Assembly: GCA_030425045.1 (NCBI GenBank)
Contig: JAUHVL010000010.1
Location: 27,032 to 91,031, forward strand
DNA: 64,000 nucleotides
Origin: a bacterium
GTDB lineage: Bacteria; Bdellovibrionota; Bacteriovoracia; Bacteriovoracales; Bacteriovoracaceae
Direction: 5' to 3'
Part shown: piece by piece, positions 27,401-36,217 of the stretch
Numbering within the stretch: the stretch's first letter is position 1
Layout: every line of letters starts with the position of its first letter
Made by a program: the position numbers and the translations under genes
The notes under the pieces: model-generated
What the model saw: only the letters and a program-made list of their open reading frames with translations
Databases searched by the model: none
Told to the model about the DNA's origin: nothing

Positions 27401-29445
27401 GCAAAAACTCCATTGTCGACAAAAATATCATAGGATTTTCTTTTGACAACATCGATTTCCATTGCGGGACGTGTATCAGTATAGGTATTGAGTGAACCAT
27501 AGATTTCATTAAATCCTACATACTGATCGACATTATTTGGTTTTAGAACATTATTATTGGTGTATTCAAATTTATTACCCTCTTGTTCTTCTGCATTACC
27601 TAGATCTGTTTGGTGAAGACCGTTGGTATCAAAATAACGATGGGGAATAGTTCTGGTATCTAGGGCCACTACTTTAAAAAGAGGAGCATTATCGTTTGTG
27701 TCGGGATAATCGCAGATATAATCGATAATTTCACCAGTTTTATCAAGCTTAGGCTCGAAACGACATTTAGTATCAGAACAATCACAAATACTTTTAATTT
27801 TCTCTAGGGCCGCTTCTTTTTGTACCATTAAATTAGGATAGGTTGTGAGATCAACATAATAAGTAAGTTTTACTTTTTGATCATTTAAAACAGACATGGT
27901 TGTTGTTCCACCTGGAAACTCAACATAGGGTGGAGAGGCCGTTGCTTGAAGGGTGTAGTGAAGAACACTTTCTTTTTTAGTCCCATCGACTTCAACGATA
28001 ACATTTCTATTGGTATCGGCATAAAAAGGCATATGAAATTGATTTGAAACAGGGAAGTGGTCATCTACTTCCCCTTTATTTTGACCCTGAATATATTCTT
28101 TATAACATTTTGCCAGTCTTGAAGATAACTTCTCACAAGAGCCATCTACTTTATATCTAATTTTTAACGTATCATCTGGTGCTGTATTTCCTGGCGTATG
28201 AGAAATATCGATTTGTTGGGTATCTGTTAAGTTGTCATTTCCTGTGCCATTTCCTGATGGCCCAATGGTCATGCCTTCGATGATGGCACCATCTTTATAA
28301 AGTGTTTCTCCAGCGTAAATAACCTGATCAATGGAATGACTTGGTAACCCTACAGTACCGTAATAAGTATTATTAAAATTACGATCGTCTTCACTGGTAT
28401 AAAATGTTGGACCGGATTGCGACGCATTTAAATATGTAATTGTACAAAGAGACATTTCACCATCAATGGGTGTTGTACATTCATAAAGTTCTCGTTTAGA
28501 GAGAACTTGCTCTTTAACACCTTCTTCAGGATCTTCTGGTGGTTCAGGGGTAGGATCGGGAACCACCACTTGGGGACAAAGATTATAAAACTGCGGATAG
28601 TTTCTTATATTATTATGATCTTCTTCAATATCGGCTTGCGCTTGCTTATACTCATCTGAGCTTTCATCGATGCCACTTTTTTTCGAACCGTGCATGATAC
28701 ATTGTCCACCGGCACAGCAATCAAAATTTTTGCTGGTACAAGTTGAATTAGATGTACAAGAAAAAAAGGTATCATCAACTTGGCTTGAAGTTTGAGTGAG
28801 AATCGTAATCCCAAGATAACTGATATCAATTTGCTGAGGTCCAATAACTGTCCCCGTTGGGGTCATAAGGATGATATCGCTAGAATTGAGTTGAAAAAAA
28901 CTACAATTGGGACAAGCGTTTTGTATCAGGTTTGTCGAAGTGTAGGTTGGATAAACAGTCGTCATATAATTAGTGACACTTGCTGTATTACAATGAGTGG
29001 CCGCTTGATCTGAATTTGGATTGAATTGAAAAAATAATTCCAACTCACCTGAGCCGTAGTTGATCGCCGATTGTGGAGAGAGTGCCGTGATAACAATTTC
29101 ATCACCCGTTGAAGTGGGATAAACAGTTAAAAGACAATGGACTTGGCTTGTTTGAGTTGTTTTTAAATATTCATTGACCTGTTTACCTCTTAAAAAGATA
29201 AGATCATTATAATCGTGTTCAATGTCGACAAAACCAGAAATTTGCTTATTAACTTTTTGAAACAAGTTTAAACTTGTCCCAAGATCTGGTTCCTCAGGAG
29301 TTTTTGTTTCTGTAGGAGTACCGCTTGAACCTGAAGAAGTTTTTCTTGTTTGTGAACCAGATGATTGGCCTAGTTGAGCAACATCAACACACGAAGTGAG
29401 AACAAACCCCAACATAAATAAATGAATTTTTATTATCCTTAACAT
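24472..29445 (-). CDS. Giant cysteine-rich lipoprotein with repeated CC motifs
   Basis: About 1657 residues from the ATG at 29445, chosen because it gives a proper lipoprotein signal (LRIIKIHLFMLGFVLTSC); the frame is open to a GTG at 29526, which would bury the signal. A Thr/Ser/Pro linker follows. The body contains many cysteines, including repeated Cys-Cys motifs (DCCAGGQC, KCCRE, TCCSGNW, TCCLPPG, ICCTGF), suggesting a string of small disulfide-bonded modules, and long beta-rich stretches. No enzyme motif is visible. It is probably displayed on the cell surface; an adhesive or prey-contact role is only a guess. Confidence 0.75.
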   Translation of the reverse strand: MLRIIKIHLFMLGFVLTSCVDVAQLGQSSGSQTRKTSSGSSGTPTETKTPEEPDLGTSLNLFQKVNKQISGFVDIEHDYNDLIFLRGKQVNEYLKTTQTSQVHCLLTVYPTSTGDEIVITALSPQSAINYGSGELELFFQFNPNSDQAATHCNTASVTNYMTTVYPTYTSTNLIQNACPNCSFFQLNSSDIILMTPTGTVIGPQQIDISYLGITILTQTSSQVDDTFFSCTSNSTCTSKNFDCCAGGQCIMHGSKKSGIDESSDEYKQAQADIEEDHNNIRNYPQFYNLCPQVVVPDPTPEPPEDPEEGVKEQVLSKRELYECTTPIDGEMSLCTITYLNASQSGPTFYTSEDDRNFNNTYYGTVGLPSHSIDQVIYAGETLYKDGAIIEGMTIGPSGNGTGNDNLTDTQQIDISHTPGNTAPDDTLKIRYKVDGSCEKLSSRLAKCYKEYIQGQNKGEVDDHFPVSNQFHMPFYADTNRNVIVEVDGTKKESVLHYTLQATASPPYVEFPGGTTTMSVLNDQKVKLTYYVDLTTYPNLMVQKEAALEKIKSICDCSDTKCRFEPKLDKTGEIIDYICDYPDTNDNAPLFKVVALDTRTIPHRYFDTNGLHQTDLGNAEEQEGNKFEYTNNNVLKPNNVDQYVGFNEIYGSLNTYTDTRPAMEIDVVKRKSYDIFVDNGVFATCLQCGNDYYNNLMKLFPDSFPFDFGGGLKPRDVTDVFGSSSNREYRKDDILFGRACWVPATMIPWTHRAQSDVQAQRLDRLAAQHFMFANGYQRDWYGFDYGSVIGSFDGVLWFSIGNKRRITATSNKLYLAVNAYFADLTVDNSFQVTIQDSVTTIDDNPIPTTNLETTGAECQQYHICETDSDCAASLGWDYSCESVSSMTSPWPSFDSQATELPNDEPLENLANLFTLGGGGTSKRCVYRGKGALCIGGYETSDGNNTFSGTTKNGLHACSSNNYCQKFEDGTLVDKFNIRISRYGKSVANQNILDDGTLGELDYVGLHARSIGRSYEWIGTDEIPSNVRSNLTRNKAFSMCIPGRDPSDTTLLDNHTVVPSSNDDGDKINGIGVTPSGTASDDYYSSCSVFGTDGNYIYKSEASGTLLSDSAIANVAASQALSTNALSIFESSNMTDNEIIKNFNAEHIDELFLQENRCLRAPGSTCFSNMDCAANSFIADQISVIDSENSTIQTILNKYEVKFWQEELICSQEKSPGDEDFSVQDNKCCRETNNSITIATATFDPSGGGSRDVDTTNIPGLSTAGISLSDPLRYSRMSTIWDLRSGGSAANFPPLETQAADTCTDASDATCGLDTDLDRQFNTFSAFGERTCCSGNWVREFSDSNGGGHKWGPEKMQTIPVETFRCYNWSQCSPGVTCGSNFFTCDHTETSFDPSCRIKTTFPGSSQANAIFDWIATMELTGIPQIRIKTKDNSAISCNVDPGDQSSSGAGIIPRGLLQDPDGAVAGDDAEYADVGDNERFYSAADENNLNTDNLKTVFSPDKITCCLPPGTEVETNDDPNICCTGFIAAGPGGKGICQLPDFSNVSVFLNKYVSSTAKDEPLTSFDTETGYLDSGTTTKLICEKNICASGSFATGITISSLRVPGHDTKADESIIRFLDGTDNSNNFSGLVDLYDEGLRWNTHFYCVPAEYENAIPCN

Positions 29446-29623
29446 CGTTACACACAATCTCCCGTGATTGTGGATATTCCACATCTCTCTTAACGGAAAA
29501 TTGAGGGTTTTGATTAAAATTCTCACCCTTTTATTTTAAATTTCTTATGCTCTAGTCAGGTATATAAATAAGCTAACATTATGTAATTATTGAATTCTCG
29601 AGTTTCCATCAGGTCTTGAGGAT

Positions 29624-29656
29624 AAAAAAAAATGCCTCTTTAATGGGGCATTTTTA
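29624..29656 (-). terminator. Rho-independent terminator of the MMPL/hexapeptide operon
   Basis: AAAAATGCC (29628-29636) pairs with GGCATTTTT (29647-29655) across a 10-base loop. On the minus strand the hairpin is followed by a run of T residues, directly after the stop codon of the acyltransferase gene. Confidence 0.8.
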
Positions 29657-30376
29657 CGATTTTTCGAATAAATCTTTAGAAAAGGAGGGGTACATCTTCT
29701 TTTTGGGGTTTGCAAAGATATACTCAAAGTTTTCAATTTTTTGGTTATCAGCAACTTTATCAAAGTAAAGAATATTATGAGCACCAATAAAACAGTTCTT
29801 TCCAATGGTTGTCCTTGGCCCCACTGTTGTATTCATTCCGATAAAAGTGTTTTCGCCAATATGAAGTTTCCCAAGCATAAGTCTTTCACCTTCAAAAGTA
29901 TGACAGGAGATATGATTATAAGCCGAAAAAGAAACGCCTTTTTCAATGGTAATCAGTGGGTACTCTCTAAAGGTTACAAGTGTCGAACAAACGACTCCAA
30001 AAGGTACAGTCATGCCCATGGCGCGCCAGTATAACCAACGAGTGGTATGAAATGAATAAATGGGAATTTTTAAACCAGCATTTTCAAGAGCATTAGCGAG
30101 AGCATTGTTGAGGTGCCAGACTATAATTTGTGGACTTGCTCCAGGTCGGTAAAGACCAGGTTTCATTTTAGGAAGTGCTCTTTGGAAAACAAAACAGATA
30201 AAAATAAAGCTCATCATGAGAATGAGTGGTGATGCTAAAAGAAGAGGAATACAGAATTCGTATCGATAAAGAAGAGTAATGGTAAGCGACCAGGAAAAAA
30301 GACCAGGGAAAATGGCATAAACATAACCAATAATATCGCCAAAAATTAAAAGTGGAGTTTTCGGTTTATTTTTCAT
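29654..30376 (-). CDS. Membrane-linked hexapeptide-repeat acyltransferase
   Basis: 240 residues. Two hydrophobic segments occupy residues about 8-60. The C-terminal half shows left-handed beta-helix repeats (ITIEKGVSF, LMLGKLHIGENTFIGMNTTV, TTIGKNCFIGAHN), the fold of LpxA/galactoside-acetyltransferase-type enzymes. Similar regions occur at the end of some non-ribosomal peptide synthetase-like proteins. Its ATG overlaps the stop of the upstream MMPL exporter gene, so it probably modifies or helps assemble the exported product. Acceptor and donor are unknown. Confidence 0.72.
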   Translation of the reverse strand: MKNKPKTPLLIFGDIIGYVYAIFPGLFSWSLTITLLYRYEFCIPLLLASPLILMMSFIFICFVFQRALPKMKPGLYRPGASPQIIVWHLNNALANALENAGLKIPIYSFHTTRWLYWRAMGMTVPFGVVCSTLVTFREYPLITIEKGVSFSAYNHISCHTFEGERLMLGKLHIGENTFIGMNTTVGPRTTIGKNCFIGAHNILYFDKVADNQKIENFEYIFANPKKKMYPSFSKDLFEKS

Positions 30377-32661
30377 GAGGGCCTTTCAAATTTAAAGATC
30401 TTATTTGTTGCGAGAATTAACGTTGGTAATAAAATAAGATCGAAGATGAGTGCACAAGCTAAGATGATGGCCGATAGTATCCCAAAGTTTGAATTGGTAA
30501 TATGATTAGAGAAAGCAAAAATACCAAAGCCTAAAACAAGCACCACTGTTGTAATAATCAGTGAATTGCCCGTTCCATGAAGGACATTGATAAAATTTTC
30601 TCGCAAGGTGAGCTTCTTTTCTCTTCCATCTAGAAAGTGAGTTAAAAAGTGTAGGGTATCGTCAACGGCAATACCTAAACAGACTGAGAGGACGACCACA
30701 ACACCACTGTCAATATCGTGATTGGTTAACTTTAAGTAACCAAGACCTACTAGTAAGGGAAAGAGGTTTGGAATTAGTGAAAAAATTCCGATACTGATGG
30801 ATCTCAAAAAGATGGTAATAAAAAGAGTAATACAAAAAAGAGCAAGCCCCATAGAACTAAGGAGAGATTTAACAATGGTATCGTTGATTGTTTGATAAAG
30901 TTTTACTCGTCCCGTAACAAAAGCATTCAGACCTAATTCTTTGGCCTTTTGTTCAATTTCTTTAACACGAACTTCAGACTCGAGGGCACTTTGAATTGTC
31001 CAAAGAACACTCATACGGATTTTTCTTTGGTCAAGAGACATCATATGGTTAATATTCATTCCCTGAGGTAAACCTAGAGTATAAAGAAAGTGAAGTTCGG
31101 CCACTGTACTTTGAAGTTCTGGAATTGTTTCACTACCTTCGTCTCCCTCCAGGACACCATTCATTCTTTTGACAATATCAACAAAGGAAGATGCGCTATT
31201 GACCTCAGGTAAGTCAGTTATCCAGGCTTGTAAGGCTTCAACTTTTCTTAAAAAGGCAGGGTCTTTCACTCCATTATCTTTTCCGCTATCAATTATAAGT
31301 TCTGGACCTAAAGCACCTCCAAAGTTATCAAGCAAGAACTGGTTGGCCCTTGTTACTTGTACTTCGTTTTTAAGACTGGCAAAGAAATTATAATTAACTT
31401 TGCTTATACTTGTTAAATAAGTCATGAAGACCAGAAGGATAGAGAAAAAGACAATTAAGGGAGCTTTAAACTTAGTCAGTTTATCAACCACCACTTCGAT
31501 AAGGTGAACATCAAATTGAAAAGATCGACTTTTACCTGACTCACTAGCAAACATTGTCATAAGAGGTGGTAAAATGATGACTGTTAAAAACCAGGCCATC
31601 AAGGTGCCGATTCCTGAAACGATTCCTAATGTTTTAATAGGAAGAAGGTCAGCTGTTAAAAGAGAGAAAAAACCGATAGATGTGGTAATACTTGTTAAAA
31701 GTGTAGGGTAGAAATTTTTAATGAATGAATTTCTTAAAGCATCACTTTTTCTTTGTTCTTTTCTATTTCGATAATAAGTCGCGATAAAATGAATAGAGTC
31801 AGCAATCGCAATGGCCATAAGGCTCATAGGGGTGACAAAGGTTAAGGTATTAAACTGTAAGCCTAGGTGCCCCATCATCCCAAAACTGGTAATCAATGTA
31901 GAGATGACAATAATGACTGGAACGACAACTCCAACAACTGATCGAAAGTAAAAAATAAGAAGGAAAAAGATCATGACTAAAAGGAGAGGCGTAAAAGTAT
32001 TGAGATCGCTAAAAACAACATCTCGTCCCTCTGCTGTAATGGCAATGGTCCCTGTTACATAGATTTGAATATCATCAGACTGGTAAGGTTTTAATAAACT
32101 CTTAACTTCATTATCGATACTTTTATGATCGGGACGATCTTCGAAATAGGGTTTAAGGTGTCCAAAGATAAGTGTTGTCTTTGCATCCTTAGAGATAATT
32201 CTTCCAACCAACTGATCTTGAGAAAGCGCCGTTTTTTCTTTTTGTTTTAATGTATCTTGACTCAGGTTTTCCGTTTCTGAAAATAAAGGTTCAATGATGA
32301 TTTCATCATCTTCTGTGTAGCTGTGGTTGTAGTTAATTAGTGATTCAACTCGGATGATGTCTTTTACTTGCCAAAGTTTATCCGTAATTTCATTGACCAC
32401 TCCGACGGTGTCCTTAGTAAAGACGCCTTTATTTGAGTGGACGGCGATAACGACTGTTTCATCACTGCCAAAAAGTTTTGCAAATTCATCAAGCTCATTG
32501 AGAATTTCAGCATTCTTGGGGAACCAAACTTCTGGCCCTATGGCGAGGCTTAATTTTTTTATTCCCGTAAATGTAAGGATATTTAAAATTAAAGTGAAAA
32601 GTAAAAAGAAGTATTTCCACTTTACGATAAAATCAAAAATTTTTCCTGAGAGTTTTTTCAT
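30373..32661 (-). CDS. MMPL/RND-superfamily exporter
   Basis: 762 residues with the classic duplicated layout: one helix, a large periplasmic loop, five to six helices, then the same again. The second halves of both repeats contain the sterol-sensing/MMPL pattern (MSLMAIAIADSIHFIATY and LGIAVDDTLHFLTHF) with the buried Asp used for proton coupling. These proteins export lipids or lipid-like products, e.g. hopanoids or mycobacterial lipids. ATG 32661 follows GGTGG; the frame extends to a GTG at 32670. It is divergent from the biosynthetic operon, and I infer it exports that product. Confidence 0.85.
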   Translation of the reverse strand: MKKLSGKIFDFIVKWKYFFLLFTLILNILTFTGIKKLSLAIGPEVWFPKNAEILNELDEFAKLFGSDETVVIAVHSNKGVFTKDTVGVVNEITDKLWQVKDIIRVESLINYNHSYTEDDEIIIEPLFSETENLSQDTLKQKEKTALSQDQLVGRIISKDAKTTLIFGHLKPYFEDRPDHKSIDNEVKSLLKPYQSDDIQIYVTGTIAITAEGRDVVFSDLNTFTPLLLVMIFFLLIFYFRSVVGVVVPVIIVISTLITSFGMMGHLGLQFNTLTFVTPMSLMAIAIADSIHFIATYYRNRKEQRKSDALRNSFIKNFYPTLLTSITTSIGFFSLLTADLLPIKTLGIVSGIGTLMAWFLTVIILPPLMTMFASESGKSRSFQFDVHLIEVVVDKLTKFKAPLIVFFSILLVFMTYLTSISKVNYNFFASLKNEVQVTRANQFLLDNFGGALGPELIIDSGKDNGVKDPAFLRKVEALQAWITDLPEVNSASSFVDIVKRMNGVLEGDEGSETIPELQSTVAELHFLYTLGLPQGMNINHMMSLDQRKIRMSVLWTIQSALESEVRVKEIEQKAKELGLNAFVTGRVKLYQTINDTIVKSLLSSMGLALFCITLFITIFLRSISIGIFSLIPNLFPLLVGLGYLKLTNHDIDSGVVVVLSVCLGIAVDDTLHFLTHFLDGREKKLTLRENFINVLHGTGNSLIITTVVLVLGFGIFAFSNHITNSNFGILSAIILACALIFDLILLPTLILATNKIFKFERPS

Positions 32662-32797
32662 TGATACCACCAGCGATTTGCCCGTTAGTATAGGCGCATC
32701 AGAGCATTATTCCAATTGTTTTGCACTTAGAGAATAATGTCATGACAGTTTTACAAGGAAGGTGCATAATGTCCTTTATCCATGGAGTGGGTGAGTT

Positions 32798-33817
32798 ATG
32801 TTTAAAACTACAAAATGGTCTGAGGCCTTTGAAATTGATCACATCGCAACTTGTAATTTCGAAAATCTTACACCGATGTCAAATAAAGAAATTCTTGAGT
32901 TTGGCAGAGAAGGTGTTGTCGATACACGCTTAGAAGCCTTCTTTGAAAAGAAAATGGGAATTAAAAACCGTTATTTTGTTTCAAAAGAAAGAAACGCCTA
33001 CGATTTAGCATTAGAGTCATTAGAAAACTTACTTAAAAAAGATCCAAGTTTGATTGAAGAAGCGGAGTTTTTAATCTTTGGTGGTATCTCTAATGCTCTC
33101 CCTACTGTTTGTCATGCGTCATTAATGGCCTGTGAGACTGGACTAAAAAATGTGAGCTGTTGGGATTTGAAATCAGGTTGCTCTACAGGTGTTTTGGCCT
33201 TGGTTCAGGCATTAGAATGGTTTGAAAAGGGAGCGAAAAAAGGCATTATTGTTTGCTCTGAAACATTTTCTAAATTTACTCAACCTGAAACTTTACAAAT
33301 GACGGCCTCTATTGGAGATGGTGCAGTCGCTTTATCTGTCTCTCAATCGTCAAATTGGAAAACCCTTGGCGTTGTCCATGGTACTGATGCCACCTATTTT
33401 AAATCTATGTTTGTTCCAGGAGTCTATCCCATTGATAGTGAAACATATAAAGCCGAAGATTATTTCTTCAAGTTTGAAAATGCTCCAGAAACATTAGTGA
33501 AGACGGGCCATTATTGGAACCAATCTCTGGTGGATTTATTTGAATTAACGAATGTACCAGCTGCATCTATTACTCACTATATCGCTCATCAGGTTGATGG
33601 CAGCAAAAATAAAATGTTTGCTAAATCCTGTGGGATTGCAGATGAGGCCATTATGACCAACTTTGTAAATTTTGGTAATATGGGTTGCCCAACTATTTTT
33701 ATTAATTACTATCAGAACCTCGATAAGATGACCTTTAAAAAAGGTGATCGCATGATCTACCATGCTGTTGGTGGAGGGCTATCATGGGCCTCAATCATGT
33801 TAGAAAGAACATCATAA
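32798..33817 (+). CDS. KAS III-like beta-ketoacyl synthase (first copy)
   Basis: 339 residues with the thiolase fold of FabH. The catalytic triad is intact: Cys128 in LKSGCSTG, His264 in IAHQVDG, Asn294 in NFGNMGC. The sequence is far from housekeeping FabH, so a specialised substrate is likely. It opens a plus-strand gene run with tiny gaps or overlaps and lies 136 bases from the divergent MMPL gene; an AATAAT element near 32733 could be a -10 box. The neighbouring stand-alone acyl carrier protein suggests that the acyl chain is handed over on a carrier. OleA-like head-to-head condensation is another possibility. Confidence 0.82.
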   Translation: MFKTTKWSEAFEIDHIATCNFENLTPMSNKEILEFGREGVVDTRLEAFFEKKMGIKNRYFVSKERNAYDLALESLENLLKKDPSLIEEAEFLIFGGISNALPTVCHASLMACETGLKNVSCWDLKSGCSTGVLALVQALEWFEKGAKKGIIVCSETFSKFTQPETLQMTASIGDGAVALSVSQSSNWKTLGVVHGTDATYFKSMFVPGVYPIDSETYKAEDYFFKFENAPETLVKTGHYWNQSLVDLFELTNVPAASITHYIAHQVDGSKNKMFAKSCGIADEAIMTNFVNFGNMGCPTIFINYYQNLDKMTFKKGDRMIYHAVGGGLSWASIMLERTS

Positions 33818-33829
33818 CCGAGATCGATT

Positions 33830-34072
33830 ATGGACCATTTAGCACTCATAAAAAAAATAATTGATGAAAATGAAGATTTAGGCTGTCGTCTTAAAAGCTC
33901 TGAAATAACAGAAAATCATTTAATTCAAAAAGATCTCGGACTTGATTCCATCGGACTGATGTCTCTTATTTACGATATTCAAGATGTCTACCCGGATCTT
34001 GATGAGACATTAATGACAAACTGGCAGAGTCTTAAAGATTTGATTGAAGAAATGAAAAAGCATGAAAGCTAA
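33830..34072 (+). CDS. Acyl carrier protein
   Basis: 80 residues. DLGLDSIGLMSLI contains the serine (Ser40) that receives 4'-phosphopantetheine. Length, acidity and helical pattern fit a discrete ACP or PCP. It lies between the first KAS III-like gene and the acyl-AMP ligase gene, which starts 11 bases before its stop, so it is probably a dedicated carrier for this pathway and not the fatty-acid AcpP. Confidence 0.9.
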   Translation: MDHLALIKKIIDENEDLGCRLKSSEITENHLIQKDLGLDSIGLMSLIYDIQDVYPDLDETLMTNWQSLKDLIEEMKKHES

Positions 34073-35237
34073 CGTTTATTTTCTTAAAGATAAACAAAGT
34101 TCTCGTTTTGCCAAAAGGTTTAGAGAACTCATTTCTGAAGGCCATTGTCCAATTTGTTTACCTTCTTCTTTAAGTGATCAACAAGTAAAGACGTATCTCA
34201 CTCAATATCCTGACTATGGCTTCTACGATGGCGATGAGCTGTTAAAAGAAAGTACGGGGAGTGCAGATTATGAAAACTGTTATGGAACTCTTACTTCCGG
34301 TACGACTTCGAAGCCAAAAATATGTTTTTTAAATTGCAATAGGGCAAAAGCAAATGCACAAGTTCATGGAGAGTCTCTCAACTTAAATTCTGATTTAACG
34401 ATACTACAAGCCCTACCCATTTATCACTCTTTCGGGATTATGAACTATATCTGGCTTCCTGAAGTGATGAATATGAATATATGTTTTCACGATGGCATGT
34501 TAGGTTTAAAAACAATTAATAAACTTGAAAAAGAAAACCTCTATCTTGCAATAAGTCCTTCTCAGTTGAGATTTTTTCTTAAAGAAAAAATCTCTAGTAC
34601 TTCAATTCGCGTTCTAAGTGTTGGGGGAGGTCTTGCTCGTAAAGATGAGTTAATACAAATCAAAGACAAACTTCAATGTGATGTCTATGTCACTTATGGC
34701 CTAAGTGAAGCTGGCCCTCGCGTGAGTACTGCTCTTGTCGATACACATTATGTTGATGGATCTCTCGGGAGTGCCTTAAAAGGAATCACTCTTAAGCAAA
34801 ATGAAGACGAAACACTTTTAATTAAAACACCTTATGAAAAGTTAAATATATCACCAGAAGAGAAAAATGGTGATTATTTGATCACAAGAGATGTTGTAGA
34901 TTTAAAAGATGGGGAGATACTTTTTAAAAATAGAAAAGATGATCTTATCGATTTTGGAGGGGTCAGCATTTATCCACAAGATATTGAGAATGTCGCCCTA
35001 GGCTTAGAAGATGTGATTGATGCCATCGTGCTCGCTAAAAAACATAAAATTCATGGTGAAGTACCTATATTATTTGTGGAAACGAACAGTTCGTTAACAA
35101 GTGAACAGTTTGATCATCTTTTAATTGATAAAATTCTTCCTTATCAAAGGCCACATGAAATTATTTGTCTACCGTCTCTTCCCCGTACTTCTCTAGGTAA
35201 AGTGGATCGAAAAAAATTAATTGGAGAGTATTTATGA
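34062..35237 (+). CDS. Acyl-AMP ligase (ANL superfamily)
   Basis: 391 residues. The phosphate loop LTSGTTSKPK, the YGLSEAGPR adenine motif, the hinge KNRKDDLIDFGGVSIYP and the C-terminal TSLGKVDRKK with its catalytic lysine are all present. ANL enzymes usually have 500 or more residues; this one is trimmed in the N-terminal domain. Next to a stand-alone carrier protein it most likely loads an acid on the ACP, although CoA-ligase activity is also possible. It overlaps both neighbours. Confidence 0.82.
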   Translation: MKANVYFLKDKQSSRFAKRFRELISEGHCPICLPSSLSDQQVKTYLTQYPDYGFYDGDELLKESTGSADYENCYGTLTSGTTSKPKICFLNCNRAKANAQVHGESLNLNSDLTILQALPIYHSFGIMNYIWLPEVMNMNICFHDGMLGLKTINKLEKENLYLAISPSQLRFFLKEKISSTSIRVLSVGGGLARKDELIQIKDKLQCDVYVTYGLSEAGPRVSTALVDTHYVDGSLGSALKGITLKQNEDETLLIKTPYEKLNISPEEKNGDYLITRDVVDLKDGEILFKNRKDDLIDFGGVSIYPQDIENVALGLEDVIDAIVLAKKHKIHGEVPILFVETNSSLTSEQFDHLLIDKILPYQRPHEIICLPSLPRTSLGKVDRKKLIGEYL

Positions 35238-36217
35238 ATATCGCTTTAAAGTCGTGTTCGTTTTATGTCCCTGAAAATATCGTAGATAATCAGTTTATCA
35301 TTGACCTCAATAGTCTGAAGATGAAGGCAAGTTGGGTCGAAAAAAGAATTGGTATTACCCATAGGCATTGGGCCAGTGAAGATCAGGCGGCTAGTGATCT
35401 TGCCACTGAAGCCGCTAAAAAACTAAACCTTAAAGATTTTAATGGGTCTTTATGGGTCTCAACAATTTCCCAAGATTTCTATACACCTTCAACAGCTTCA
35501 TTAGTGAAAAAAAGATTAGGTATAGAGGGAAATGCACCGGCCATCGATTTAAATGGAGCGTGTGCAGGACAAATATTTGCACTAGACTGTGCTTATCGAA
35601 GACTTCTAGCTAGTGATGAAAAAGAGGCGCTCGTCATTGCGACAGAATTGAGAAGTAAGTTTTTAAATAAACACGATAGAAGAACTGTTTTTCTTTTTGG
35701 TGACGGTGCGAGTGCCATTCATCTTAAAAAAGAAGAGGGGGATCATTCTCTTCATTGGGTAGAATCTCTAACTATTCCAAGTGATCAATATGATATCTTT
35801 ATTCCCGCTGGAGGATCGCGAGAACCACTGACGGCGCAGTCCATTGAGGAGCATAAAAATAAAATTACGATGAATGATGGTGTGGGAATCTTTGAAAAAA
35901 CAACAGAGAGTTTAGTTGAAGTAATCAATAAATTGATTCACGAAAAAAATGAGTCACTATCAGATTATGCTTATTTTATGTTTCATCAGGGAAATGGAGC
36001 AATCATAAGAAAAATTCTTGAAAATCTAAACCTATCAGAAGAGCAAACTCATATTAATTTTAATAAATTTGGTAATACCTCTTCTGCTAGTATGGGAATC
36101 GCATTGGCCGAGGCGATAGAGTTAGGAAAAATTAAAAAAGGTGATAAGGTTATGTGTCTTGCTATGGGGGCAGGTTATCATATTGGCGTTATGTCCTTTA
36201 CTTGGGGTGGCCATTGA
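35234..36217 (+). CDS. KAS III-like beta-ketoacyl synthase (second copy)
   Basis: 327 residues. The triad is Cys110 (LNGACAGQ), His251 (FMFHQGN) and Asn281 (FGNTSSASMG), close to the E. coli FabH order and spacing. It is nearer in style to true FabH than the first copy, which suggests two different condensation steps or substrates. The start overlaps the ligase stop (ATGA). Confidence 0.87.
   Translation: MNIALKSCSFYVPENIVDNQFIIDLNSLKMKASWVEKRIGITHRHWASEDQAASDLATEAAKKLNLKDFNGSLWVSTISQDFYTPSTASLVKKRLGIEGNAPAIDLNGACAGQIFALDCAYRRLLASDEKEALVIATELRSKFLNKHDRRTVFLFGDGASAIHLKKEEGDHSLHWVESLTIPSDQYDIFIPAGGSREPLTAQSIEEHKNKITMNDGVGIFEKTTESLVEVINKLIHEKNESLSDYAYFMFHQGNGAIIRKILENLNLSEEQTHINFNKFGNTSSASMGIALAEAIELGKIKKGDKVMCLAMGAGYHIGVMSFTWGGH

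Noticed and set aside
32721..32933. 70-residue plus-strand frame overlapping the first KAS gene start
   Set aside because: Most of it lies over the KAS coding sequence in another frame, and its own start has no convincing ribosome site.
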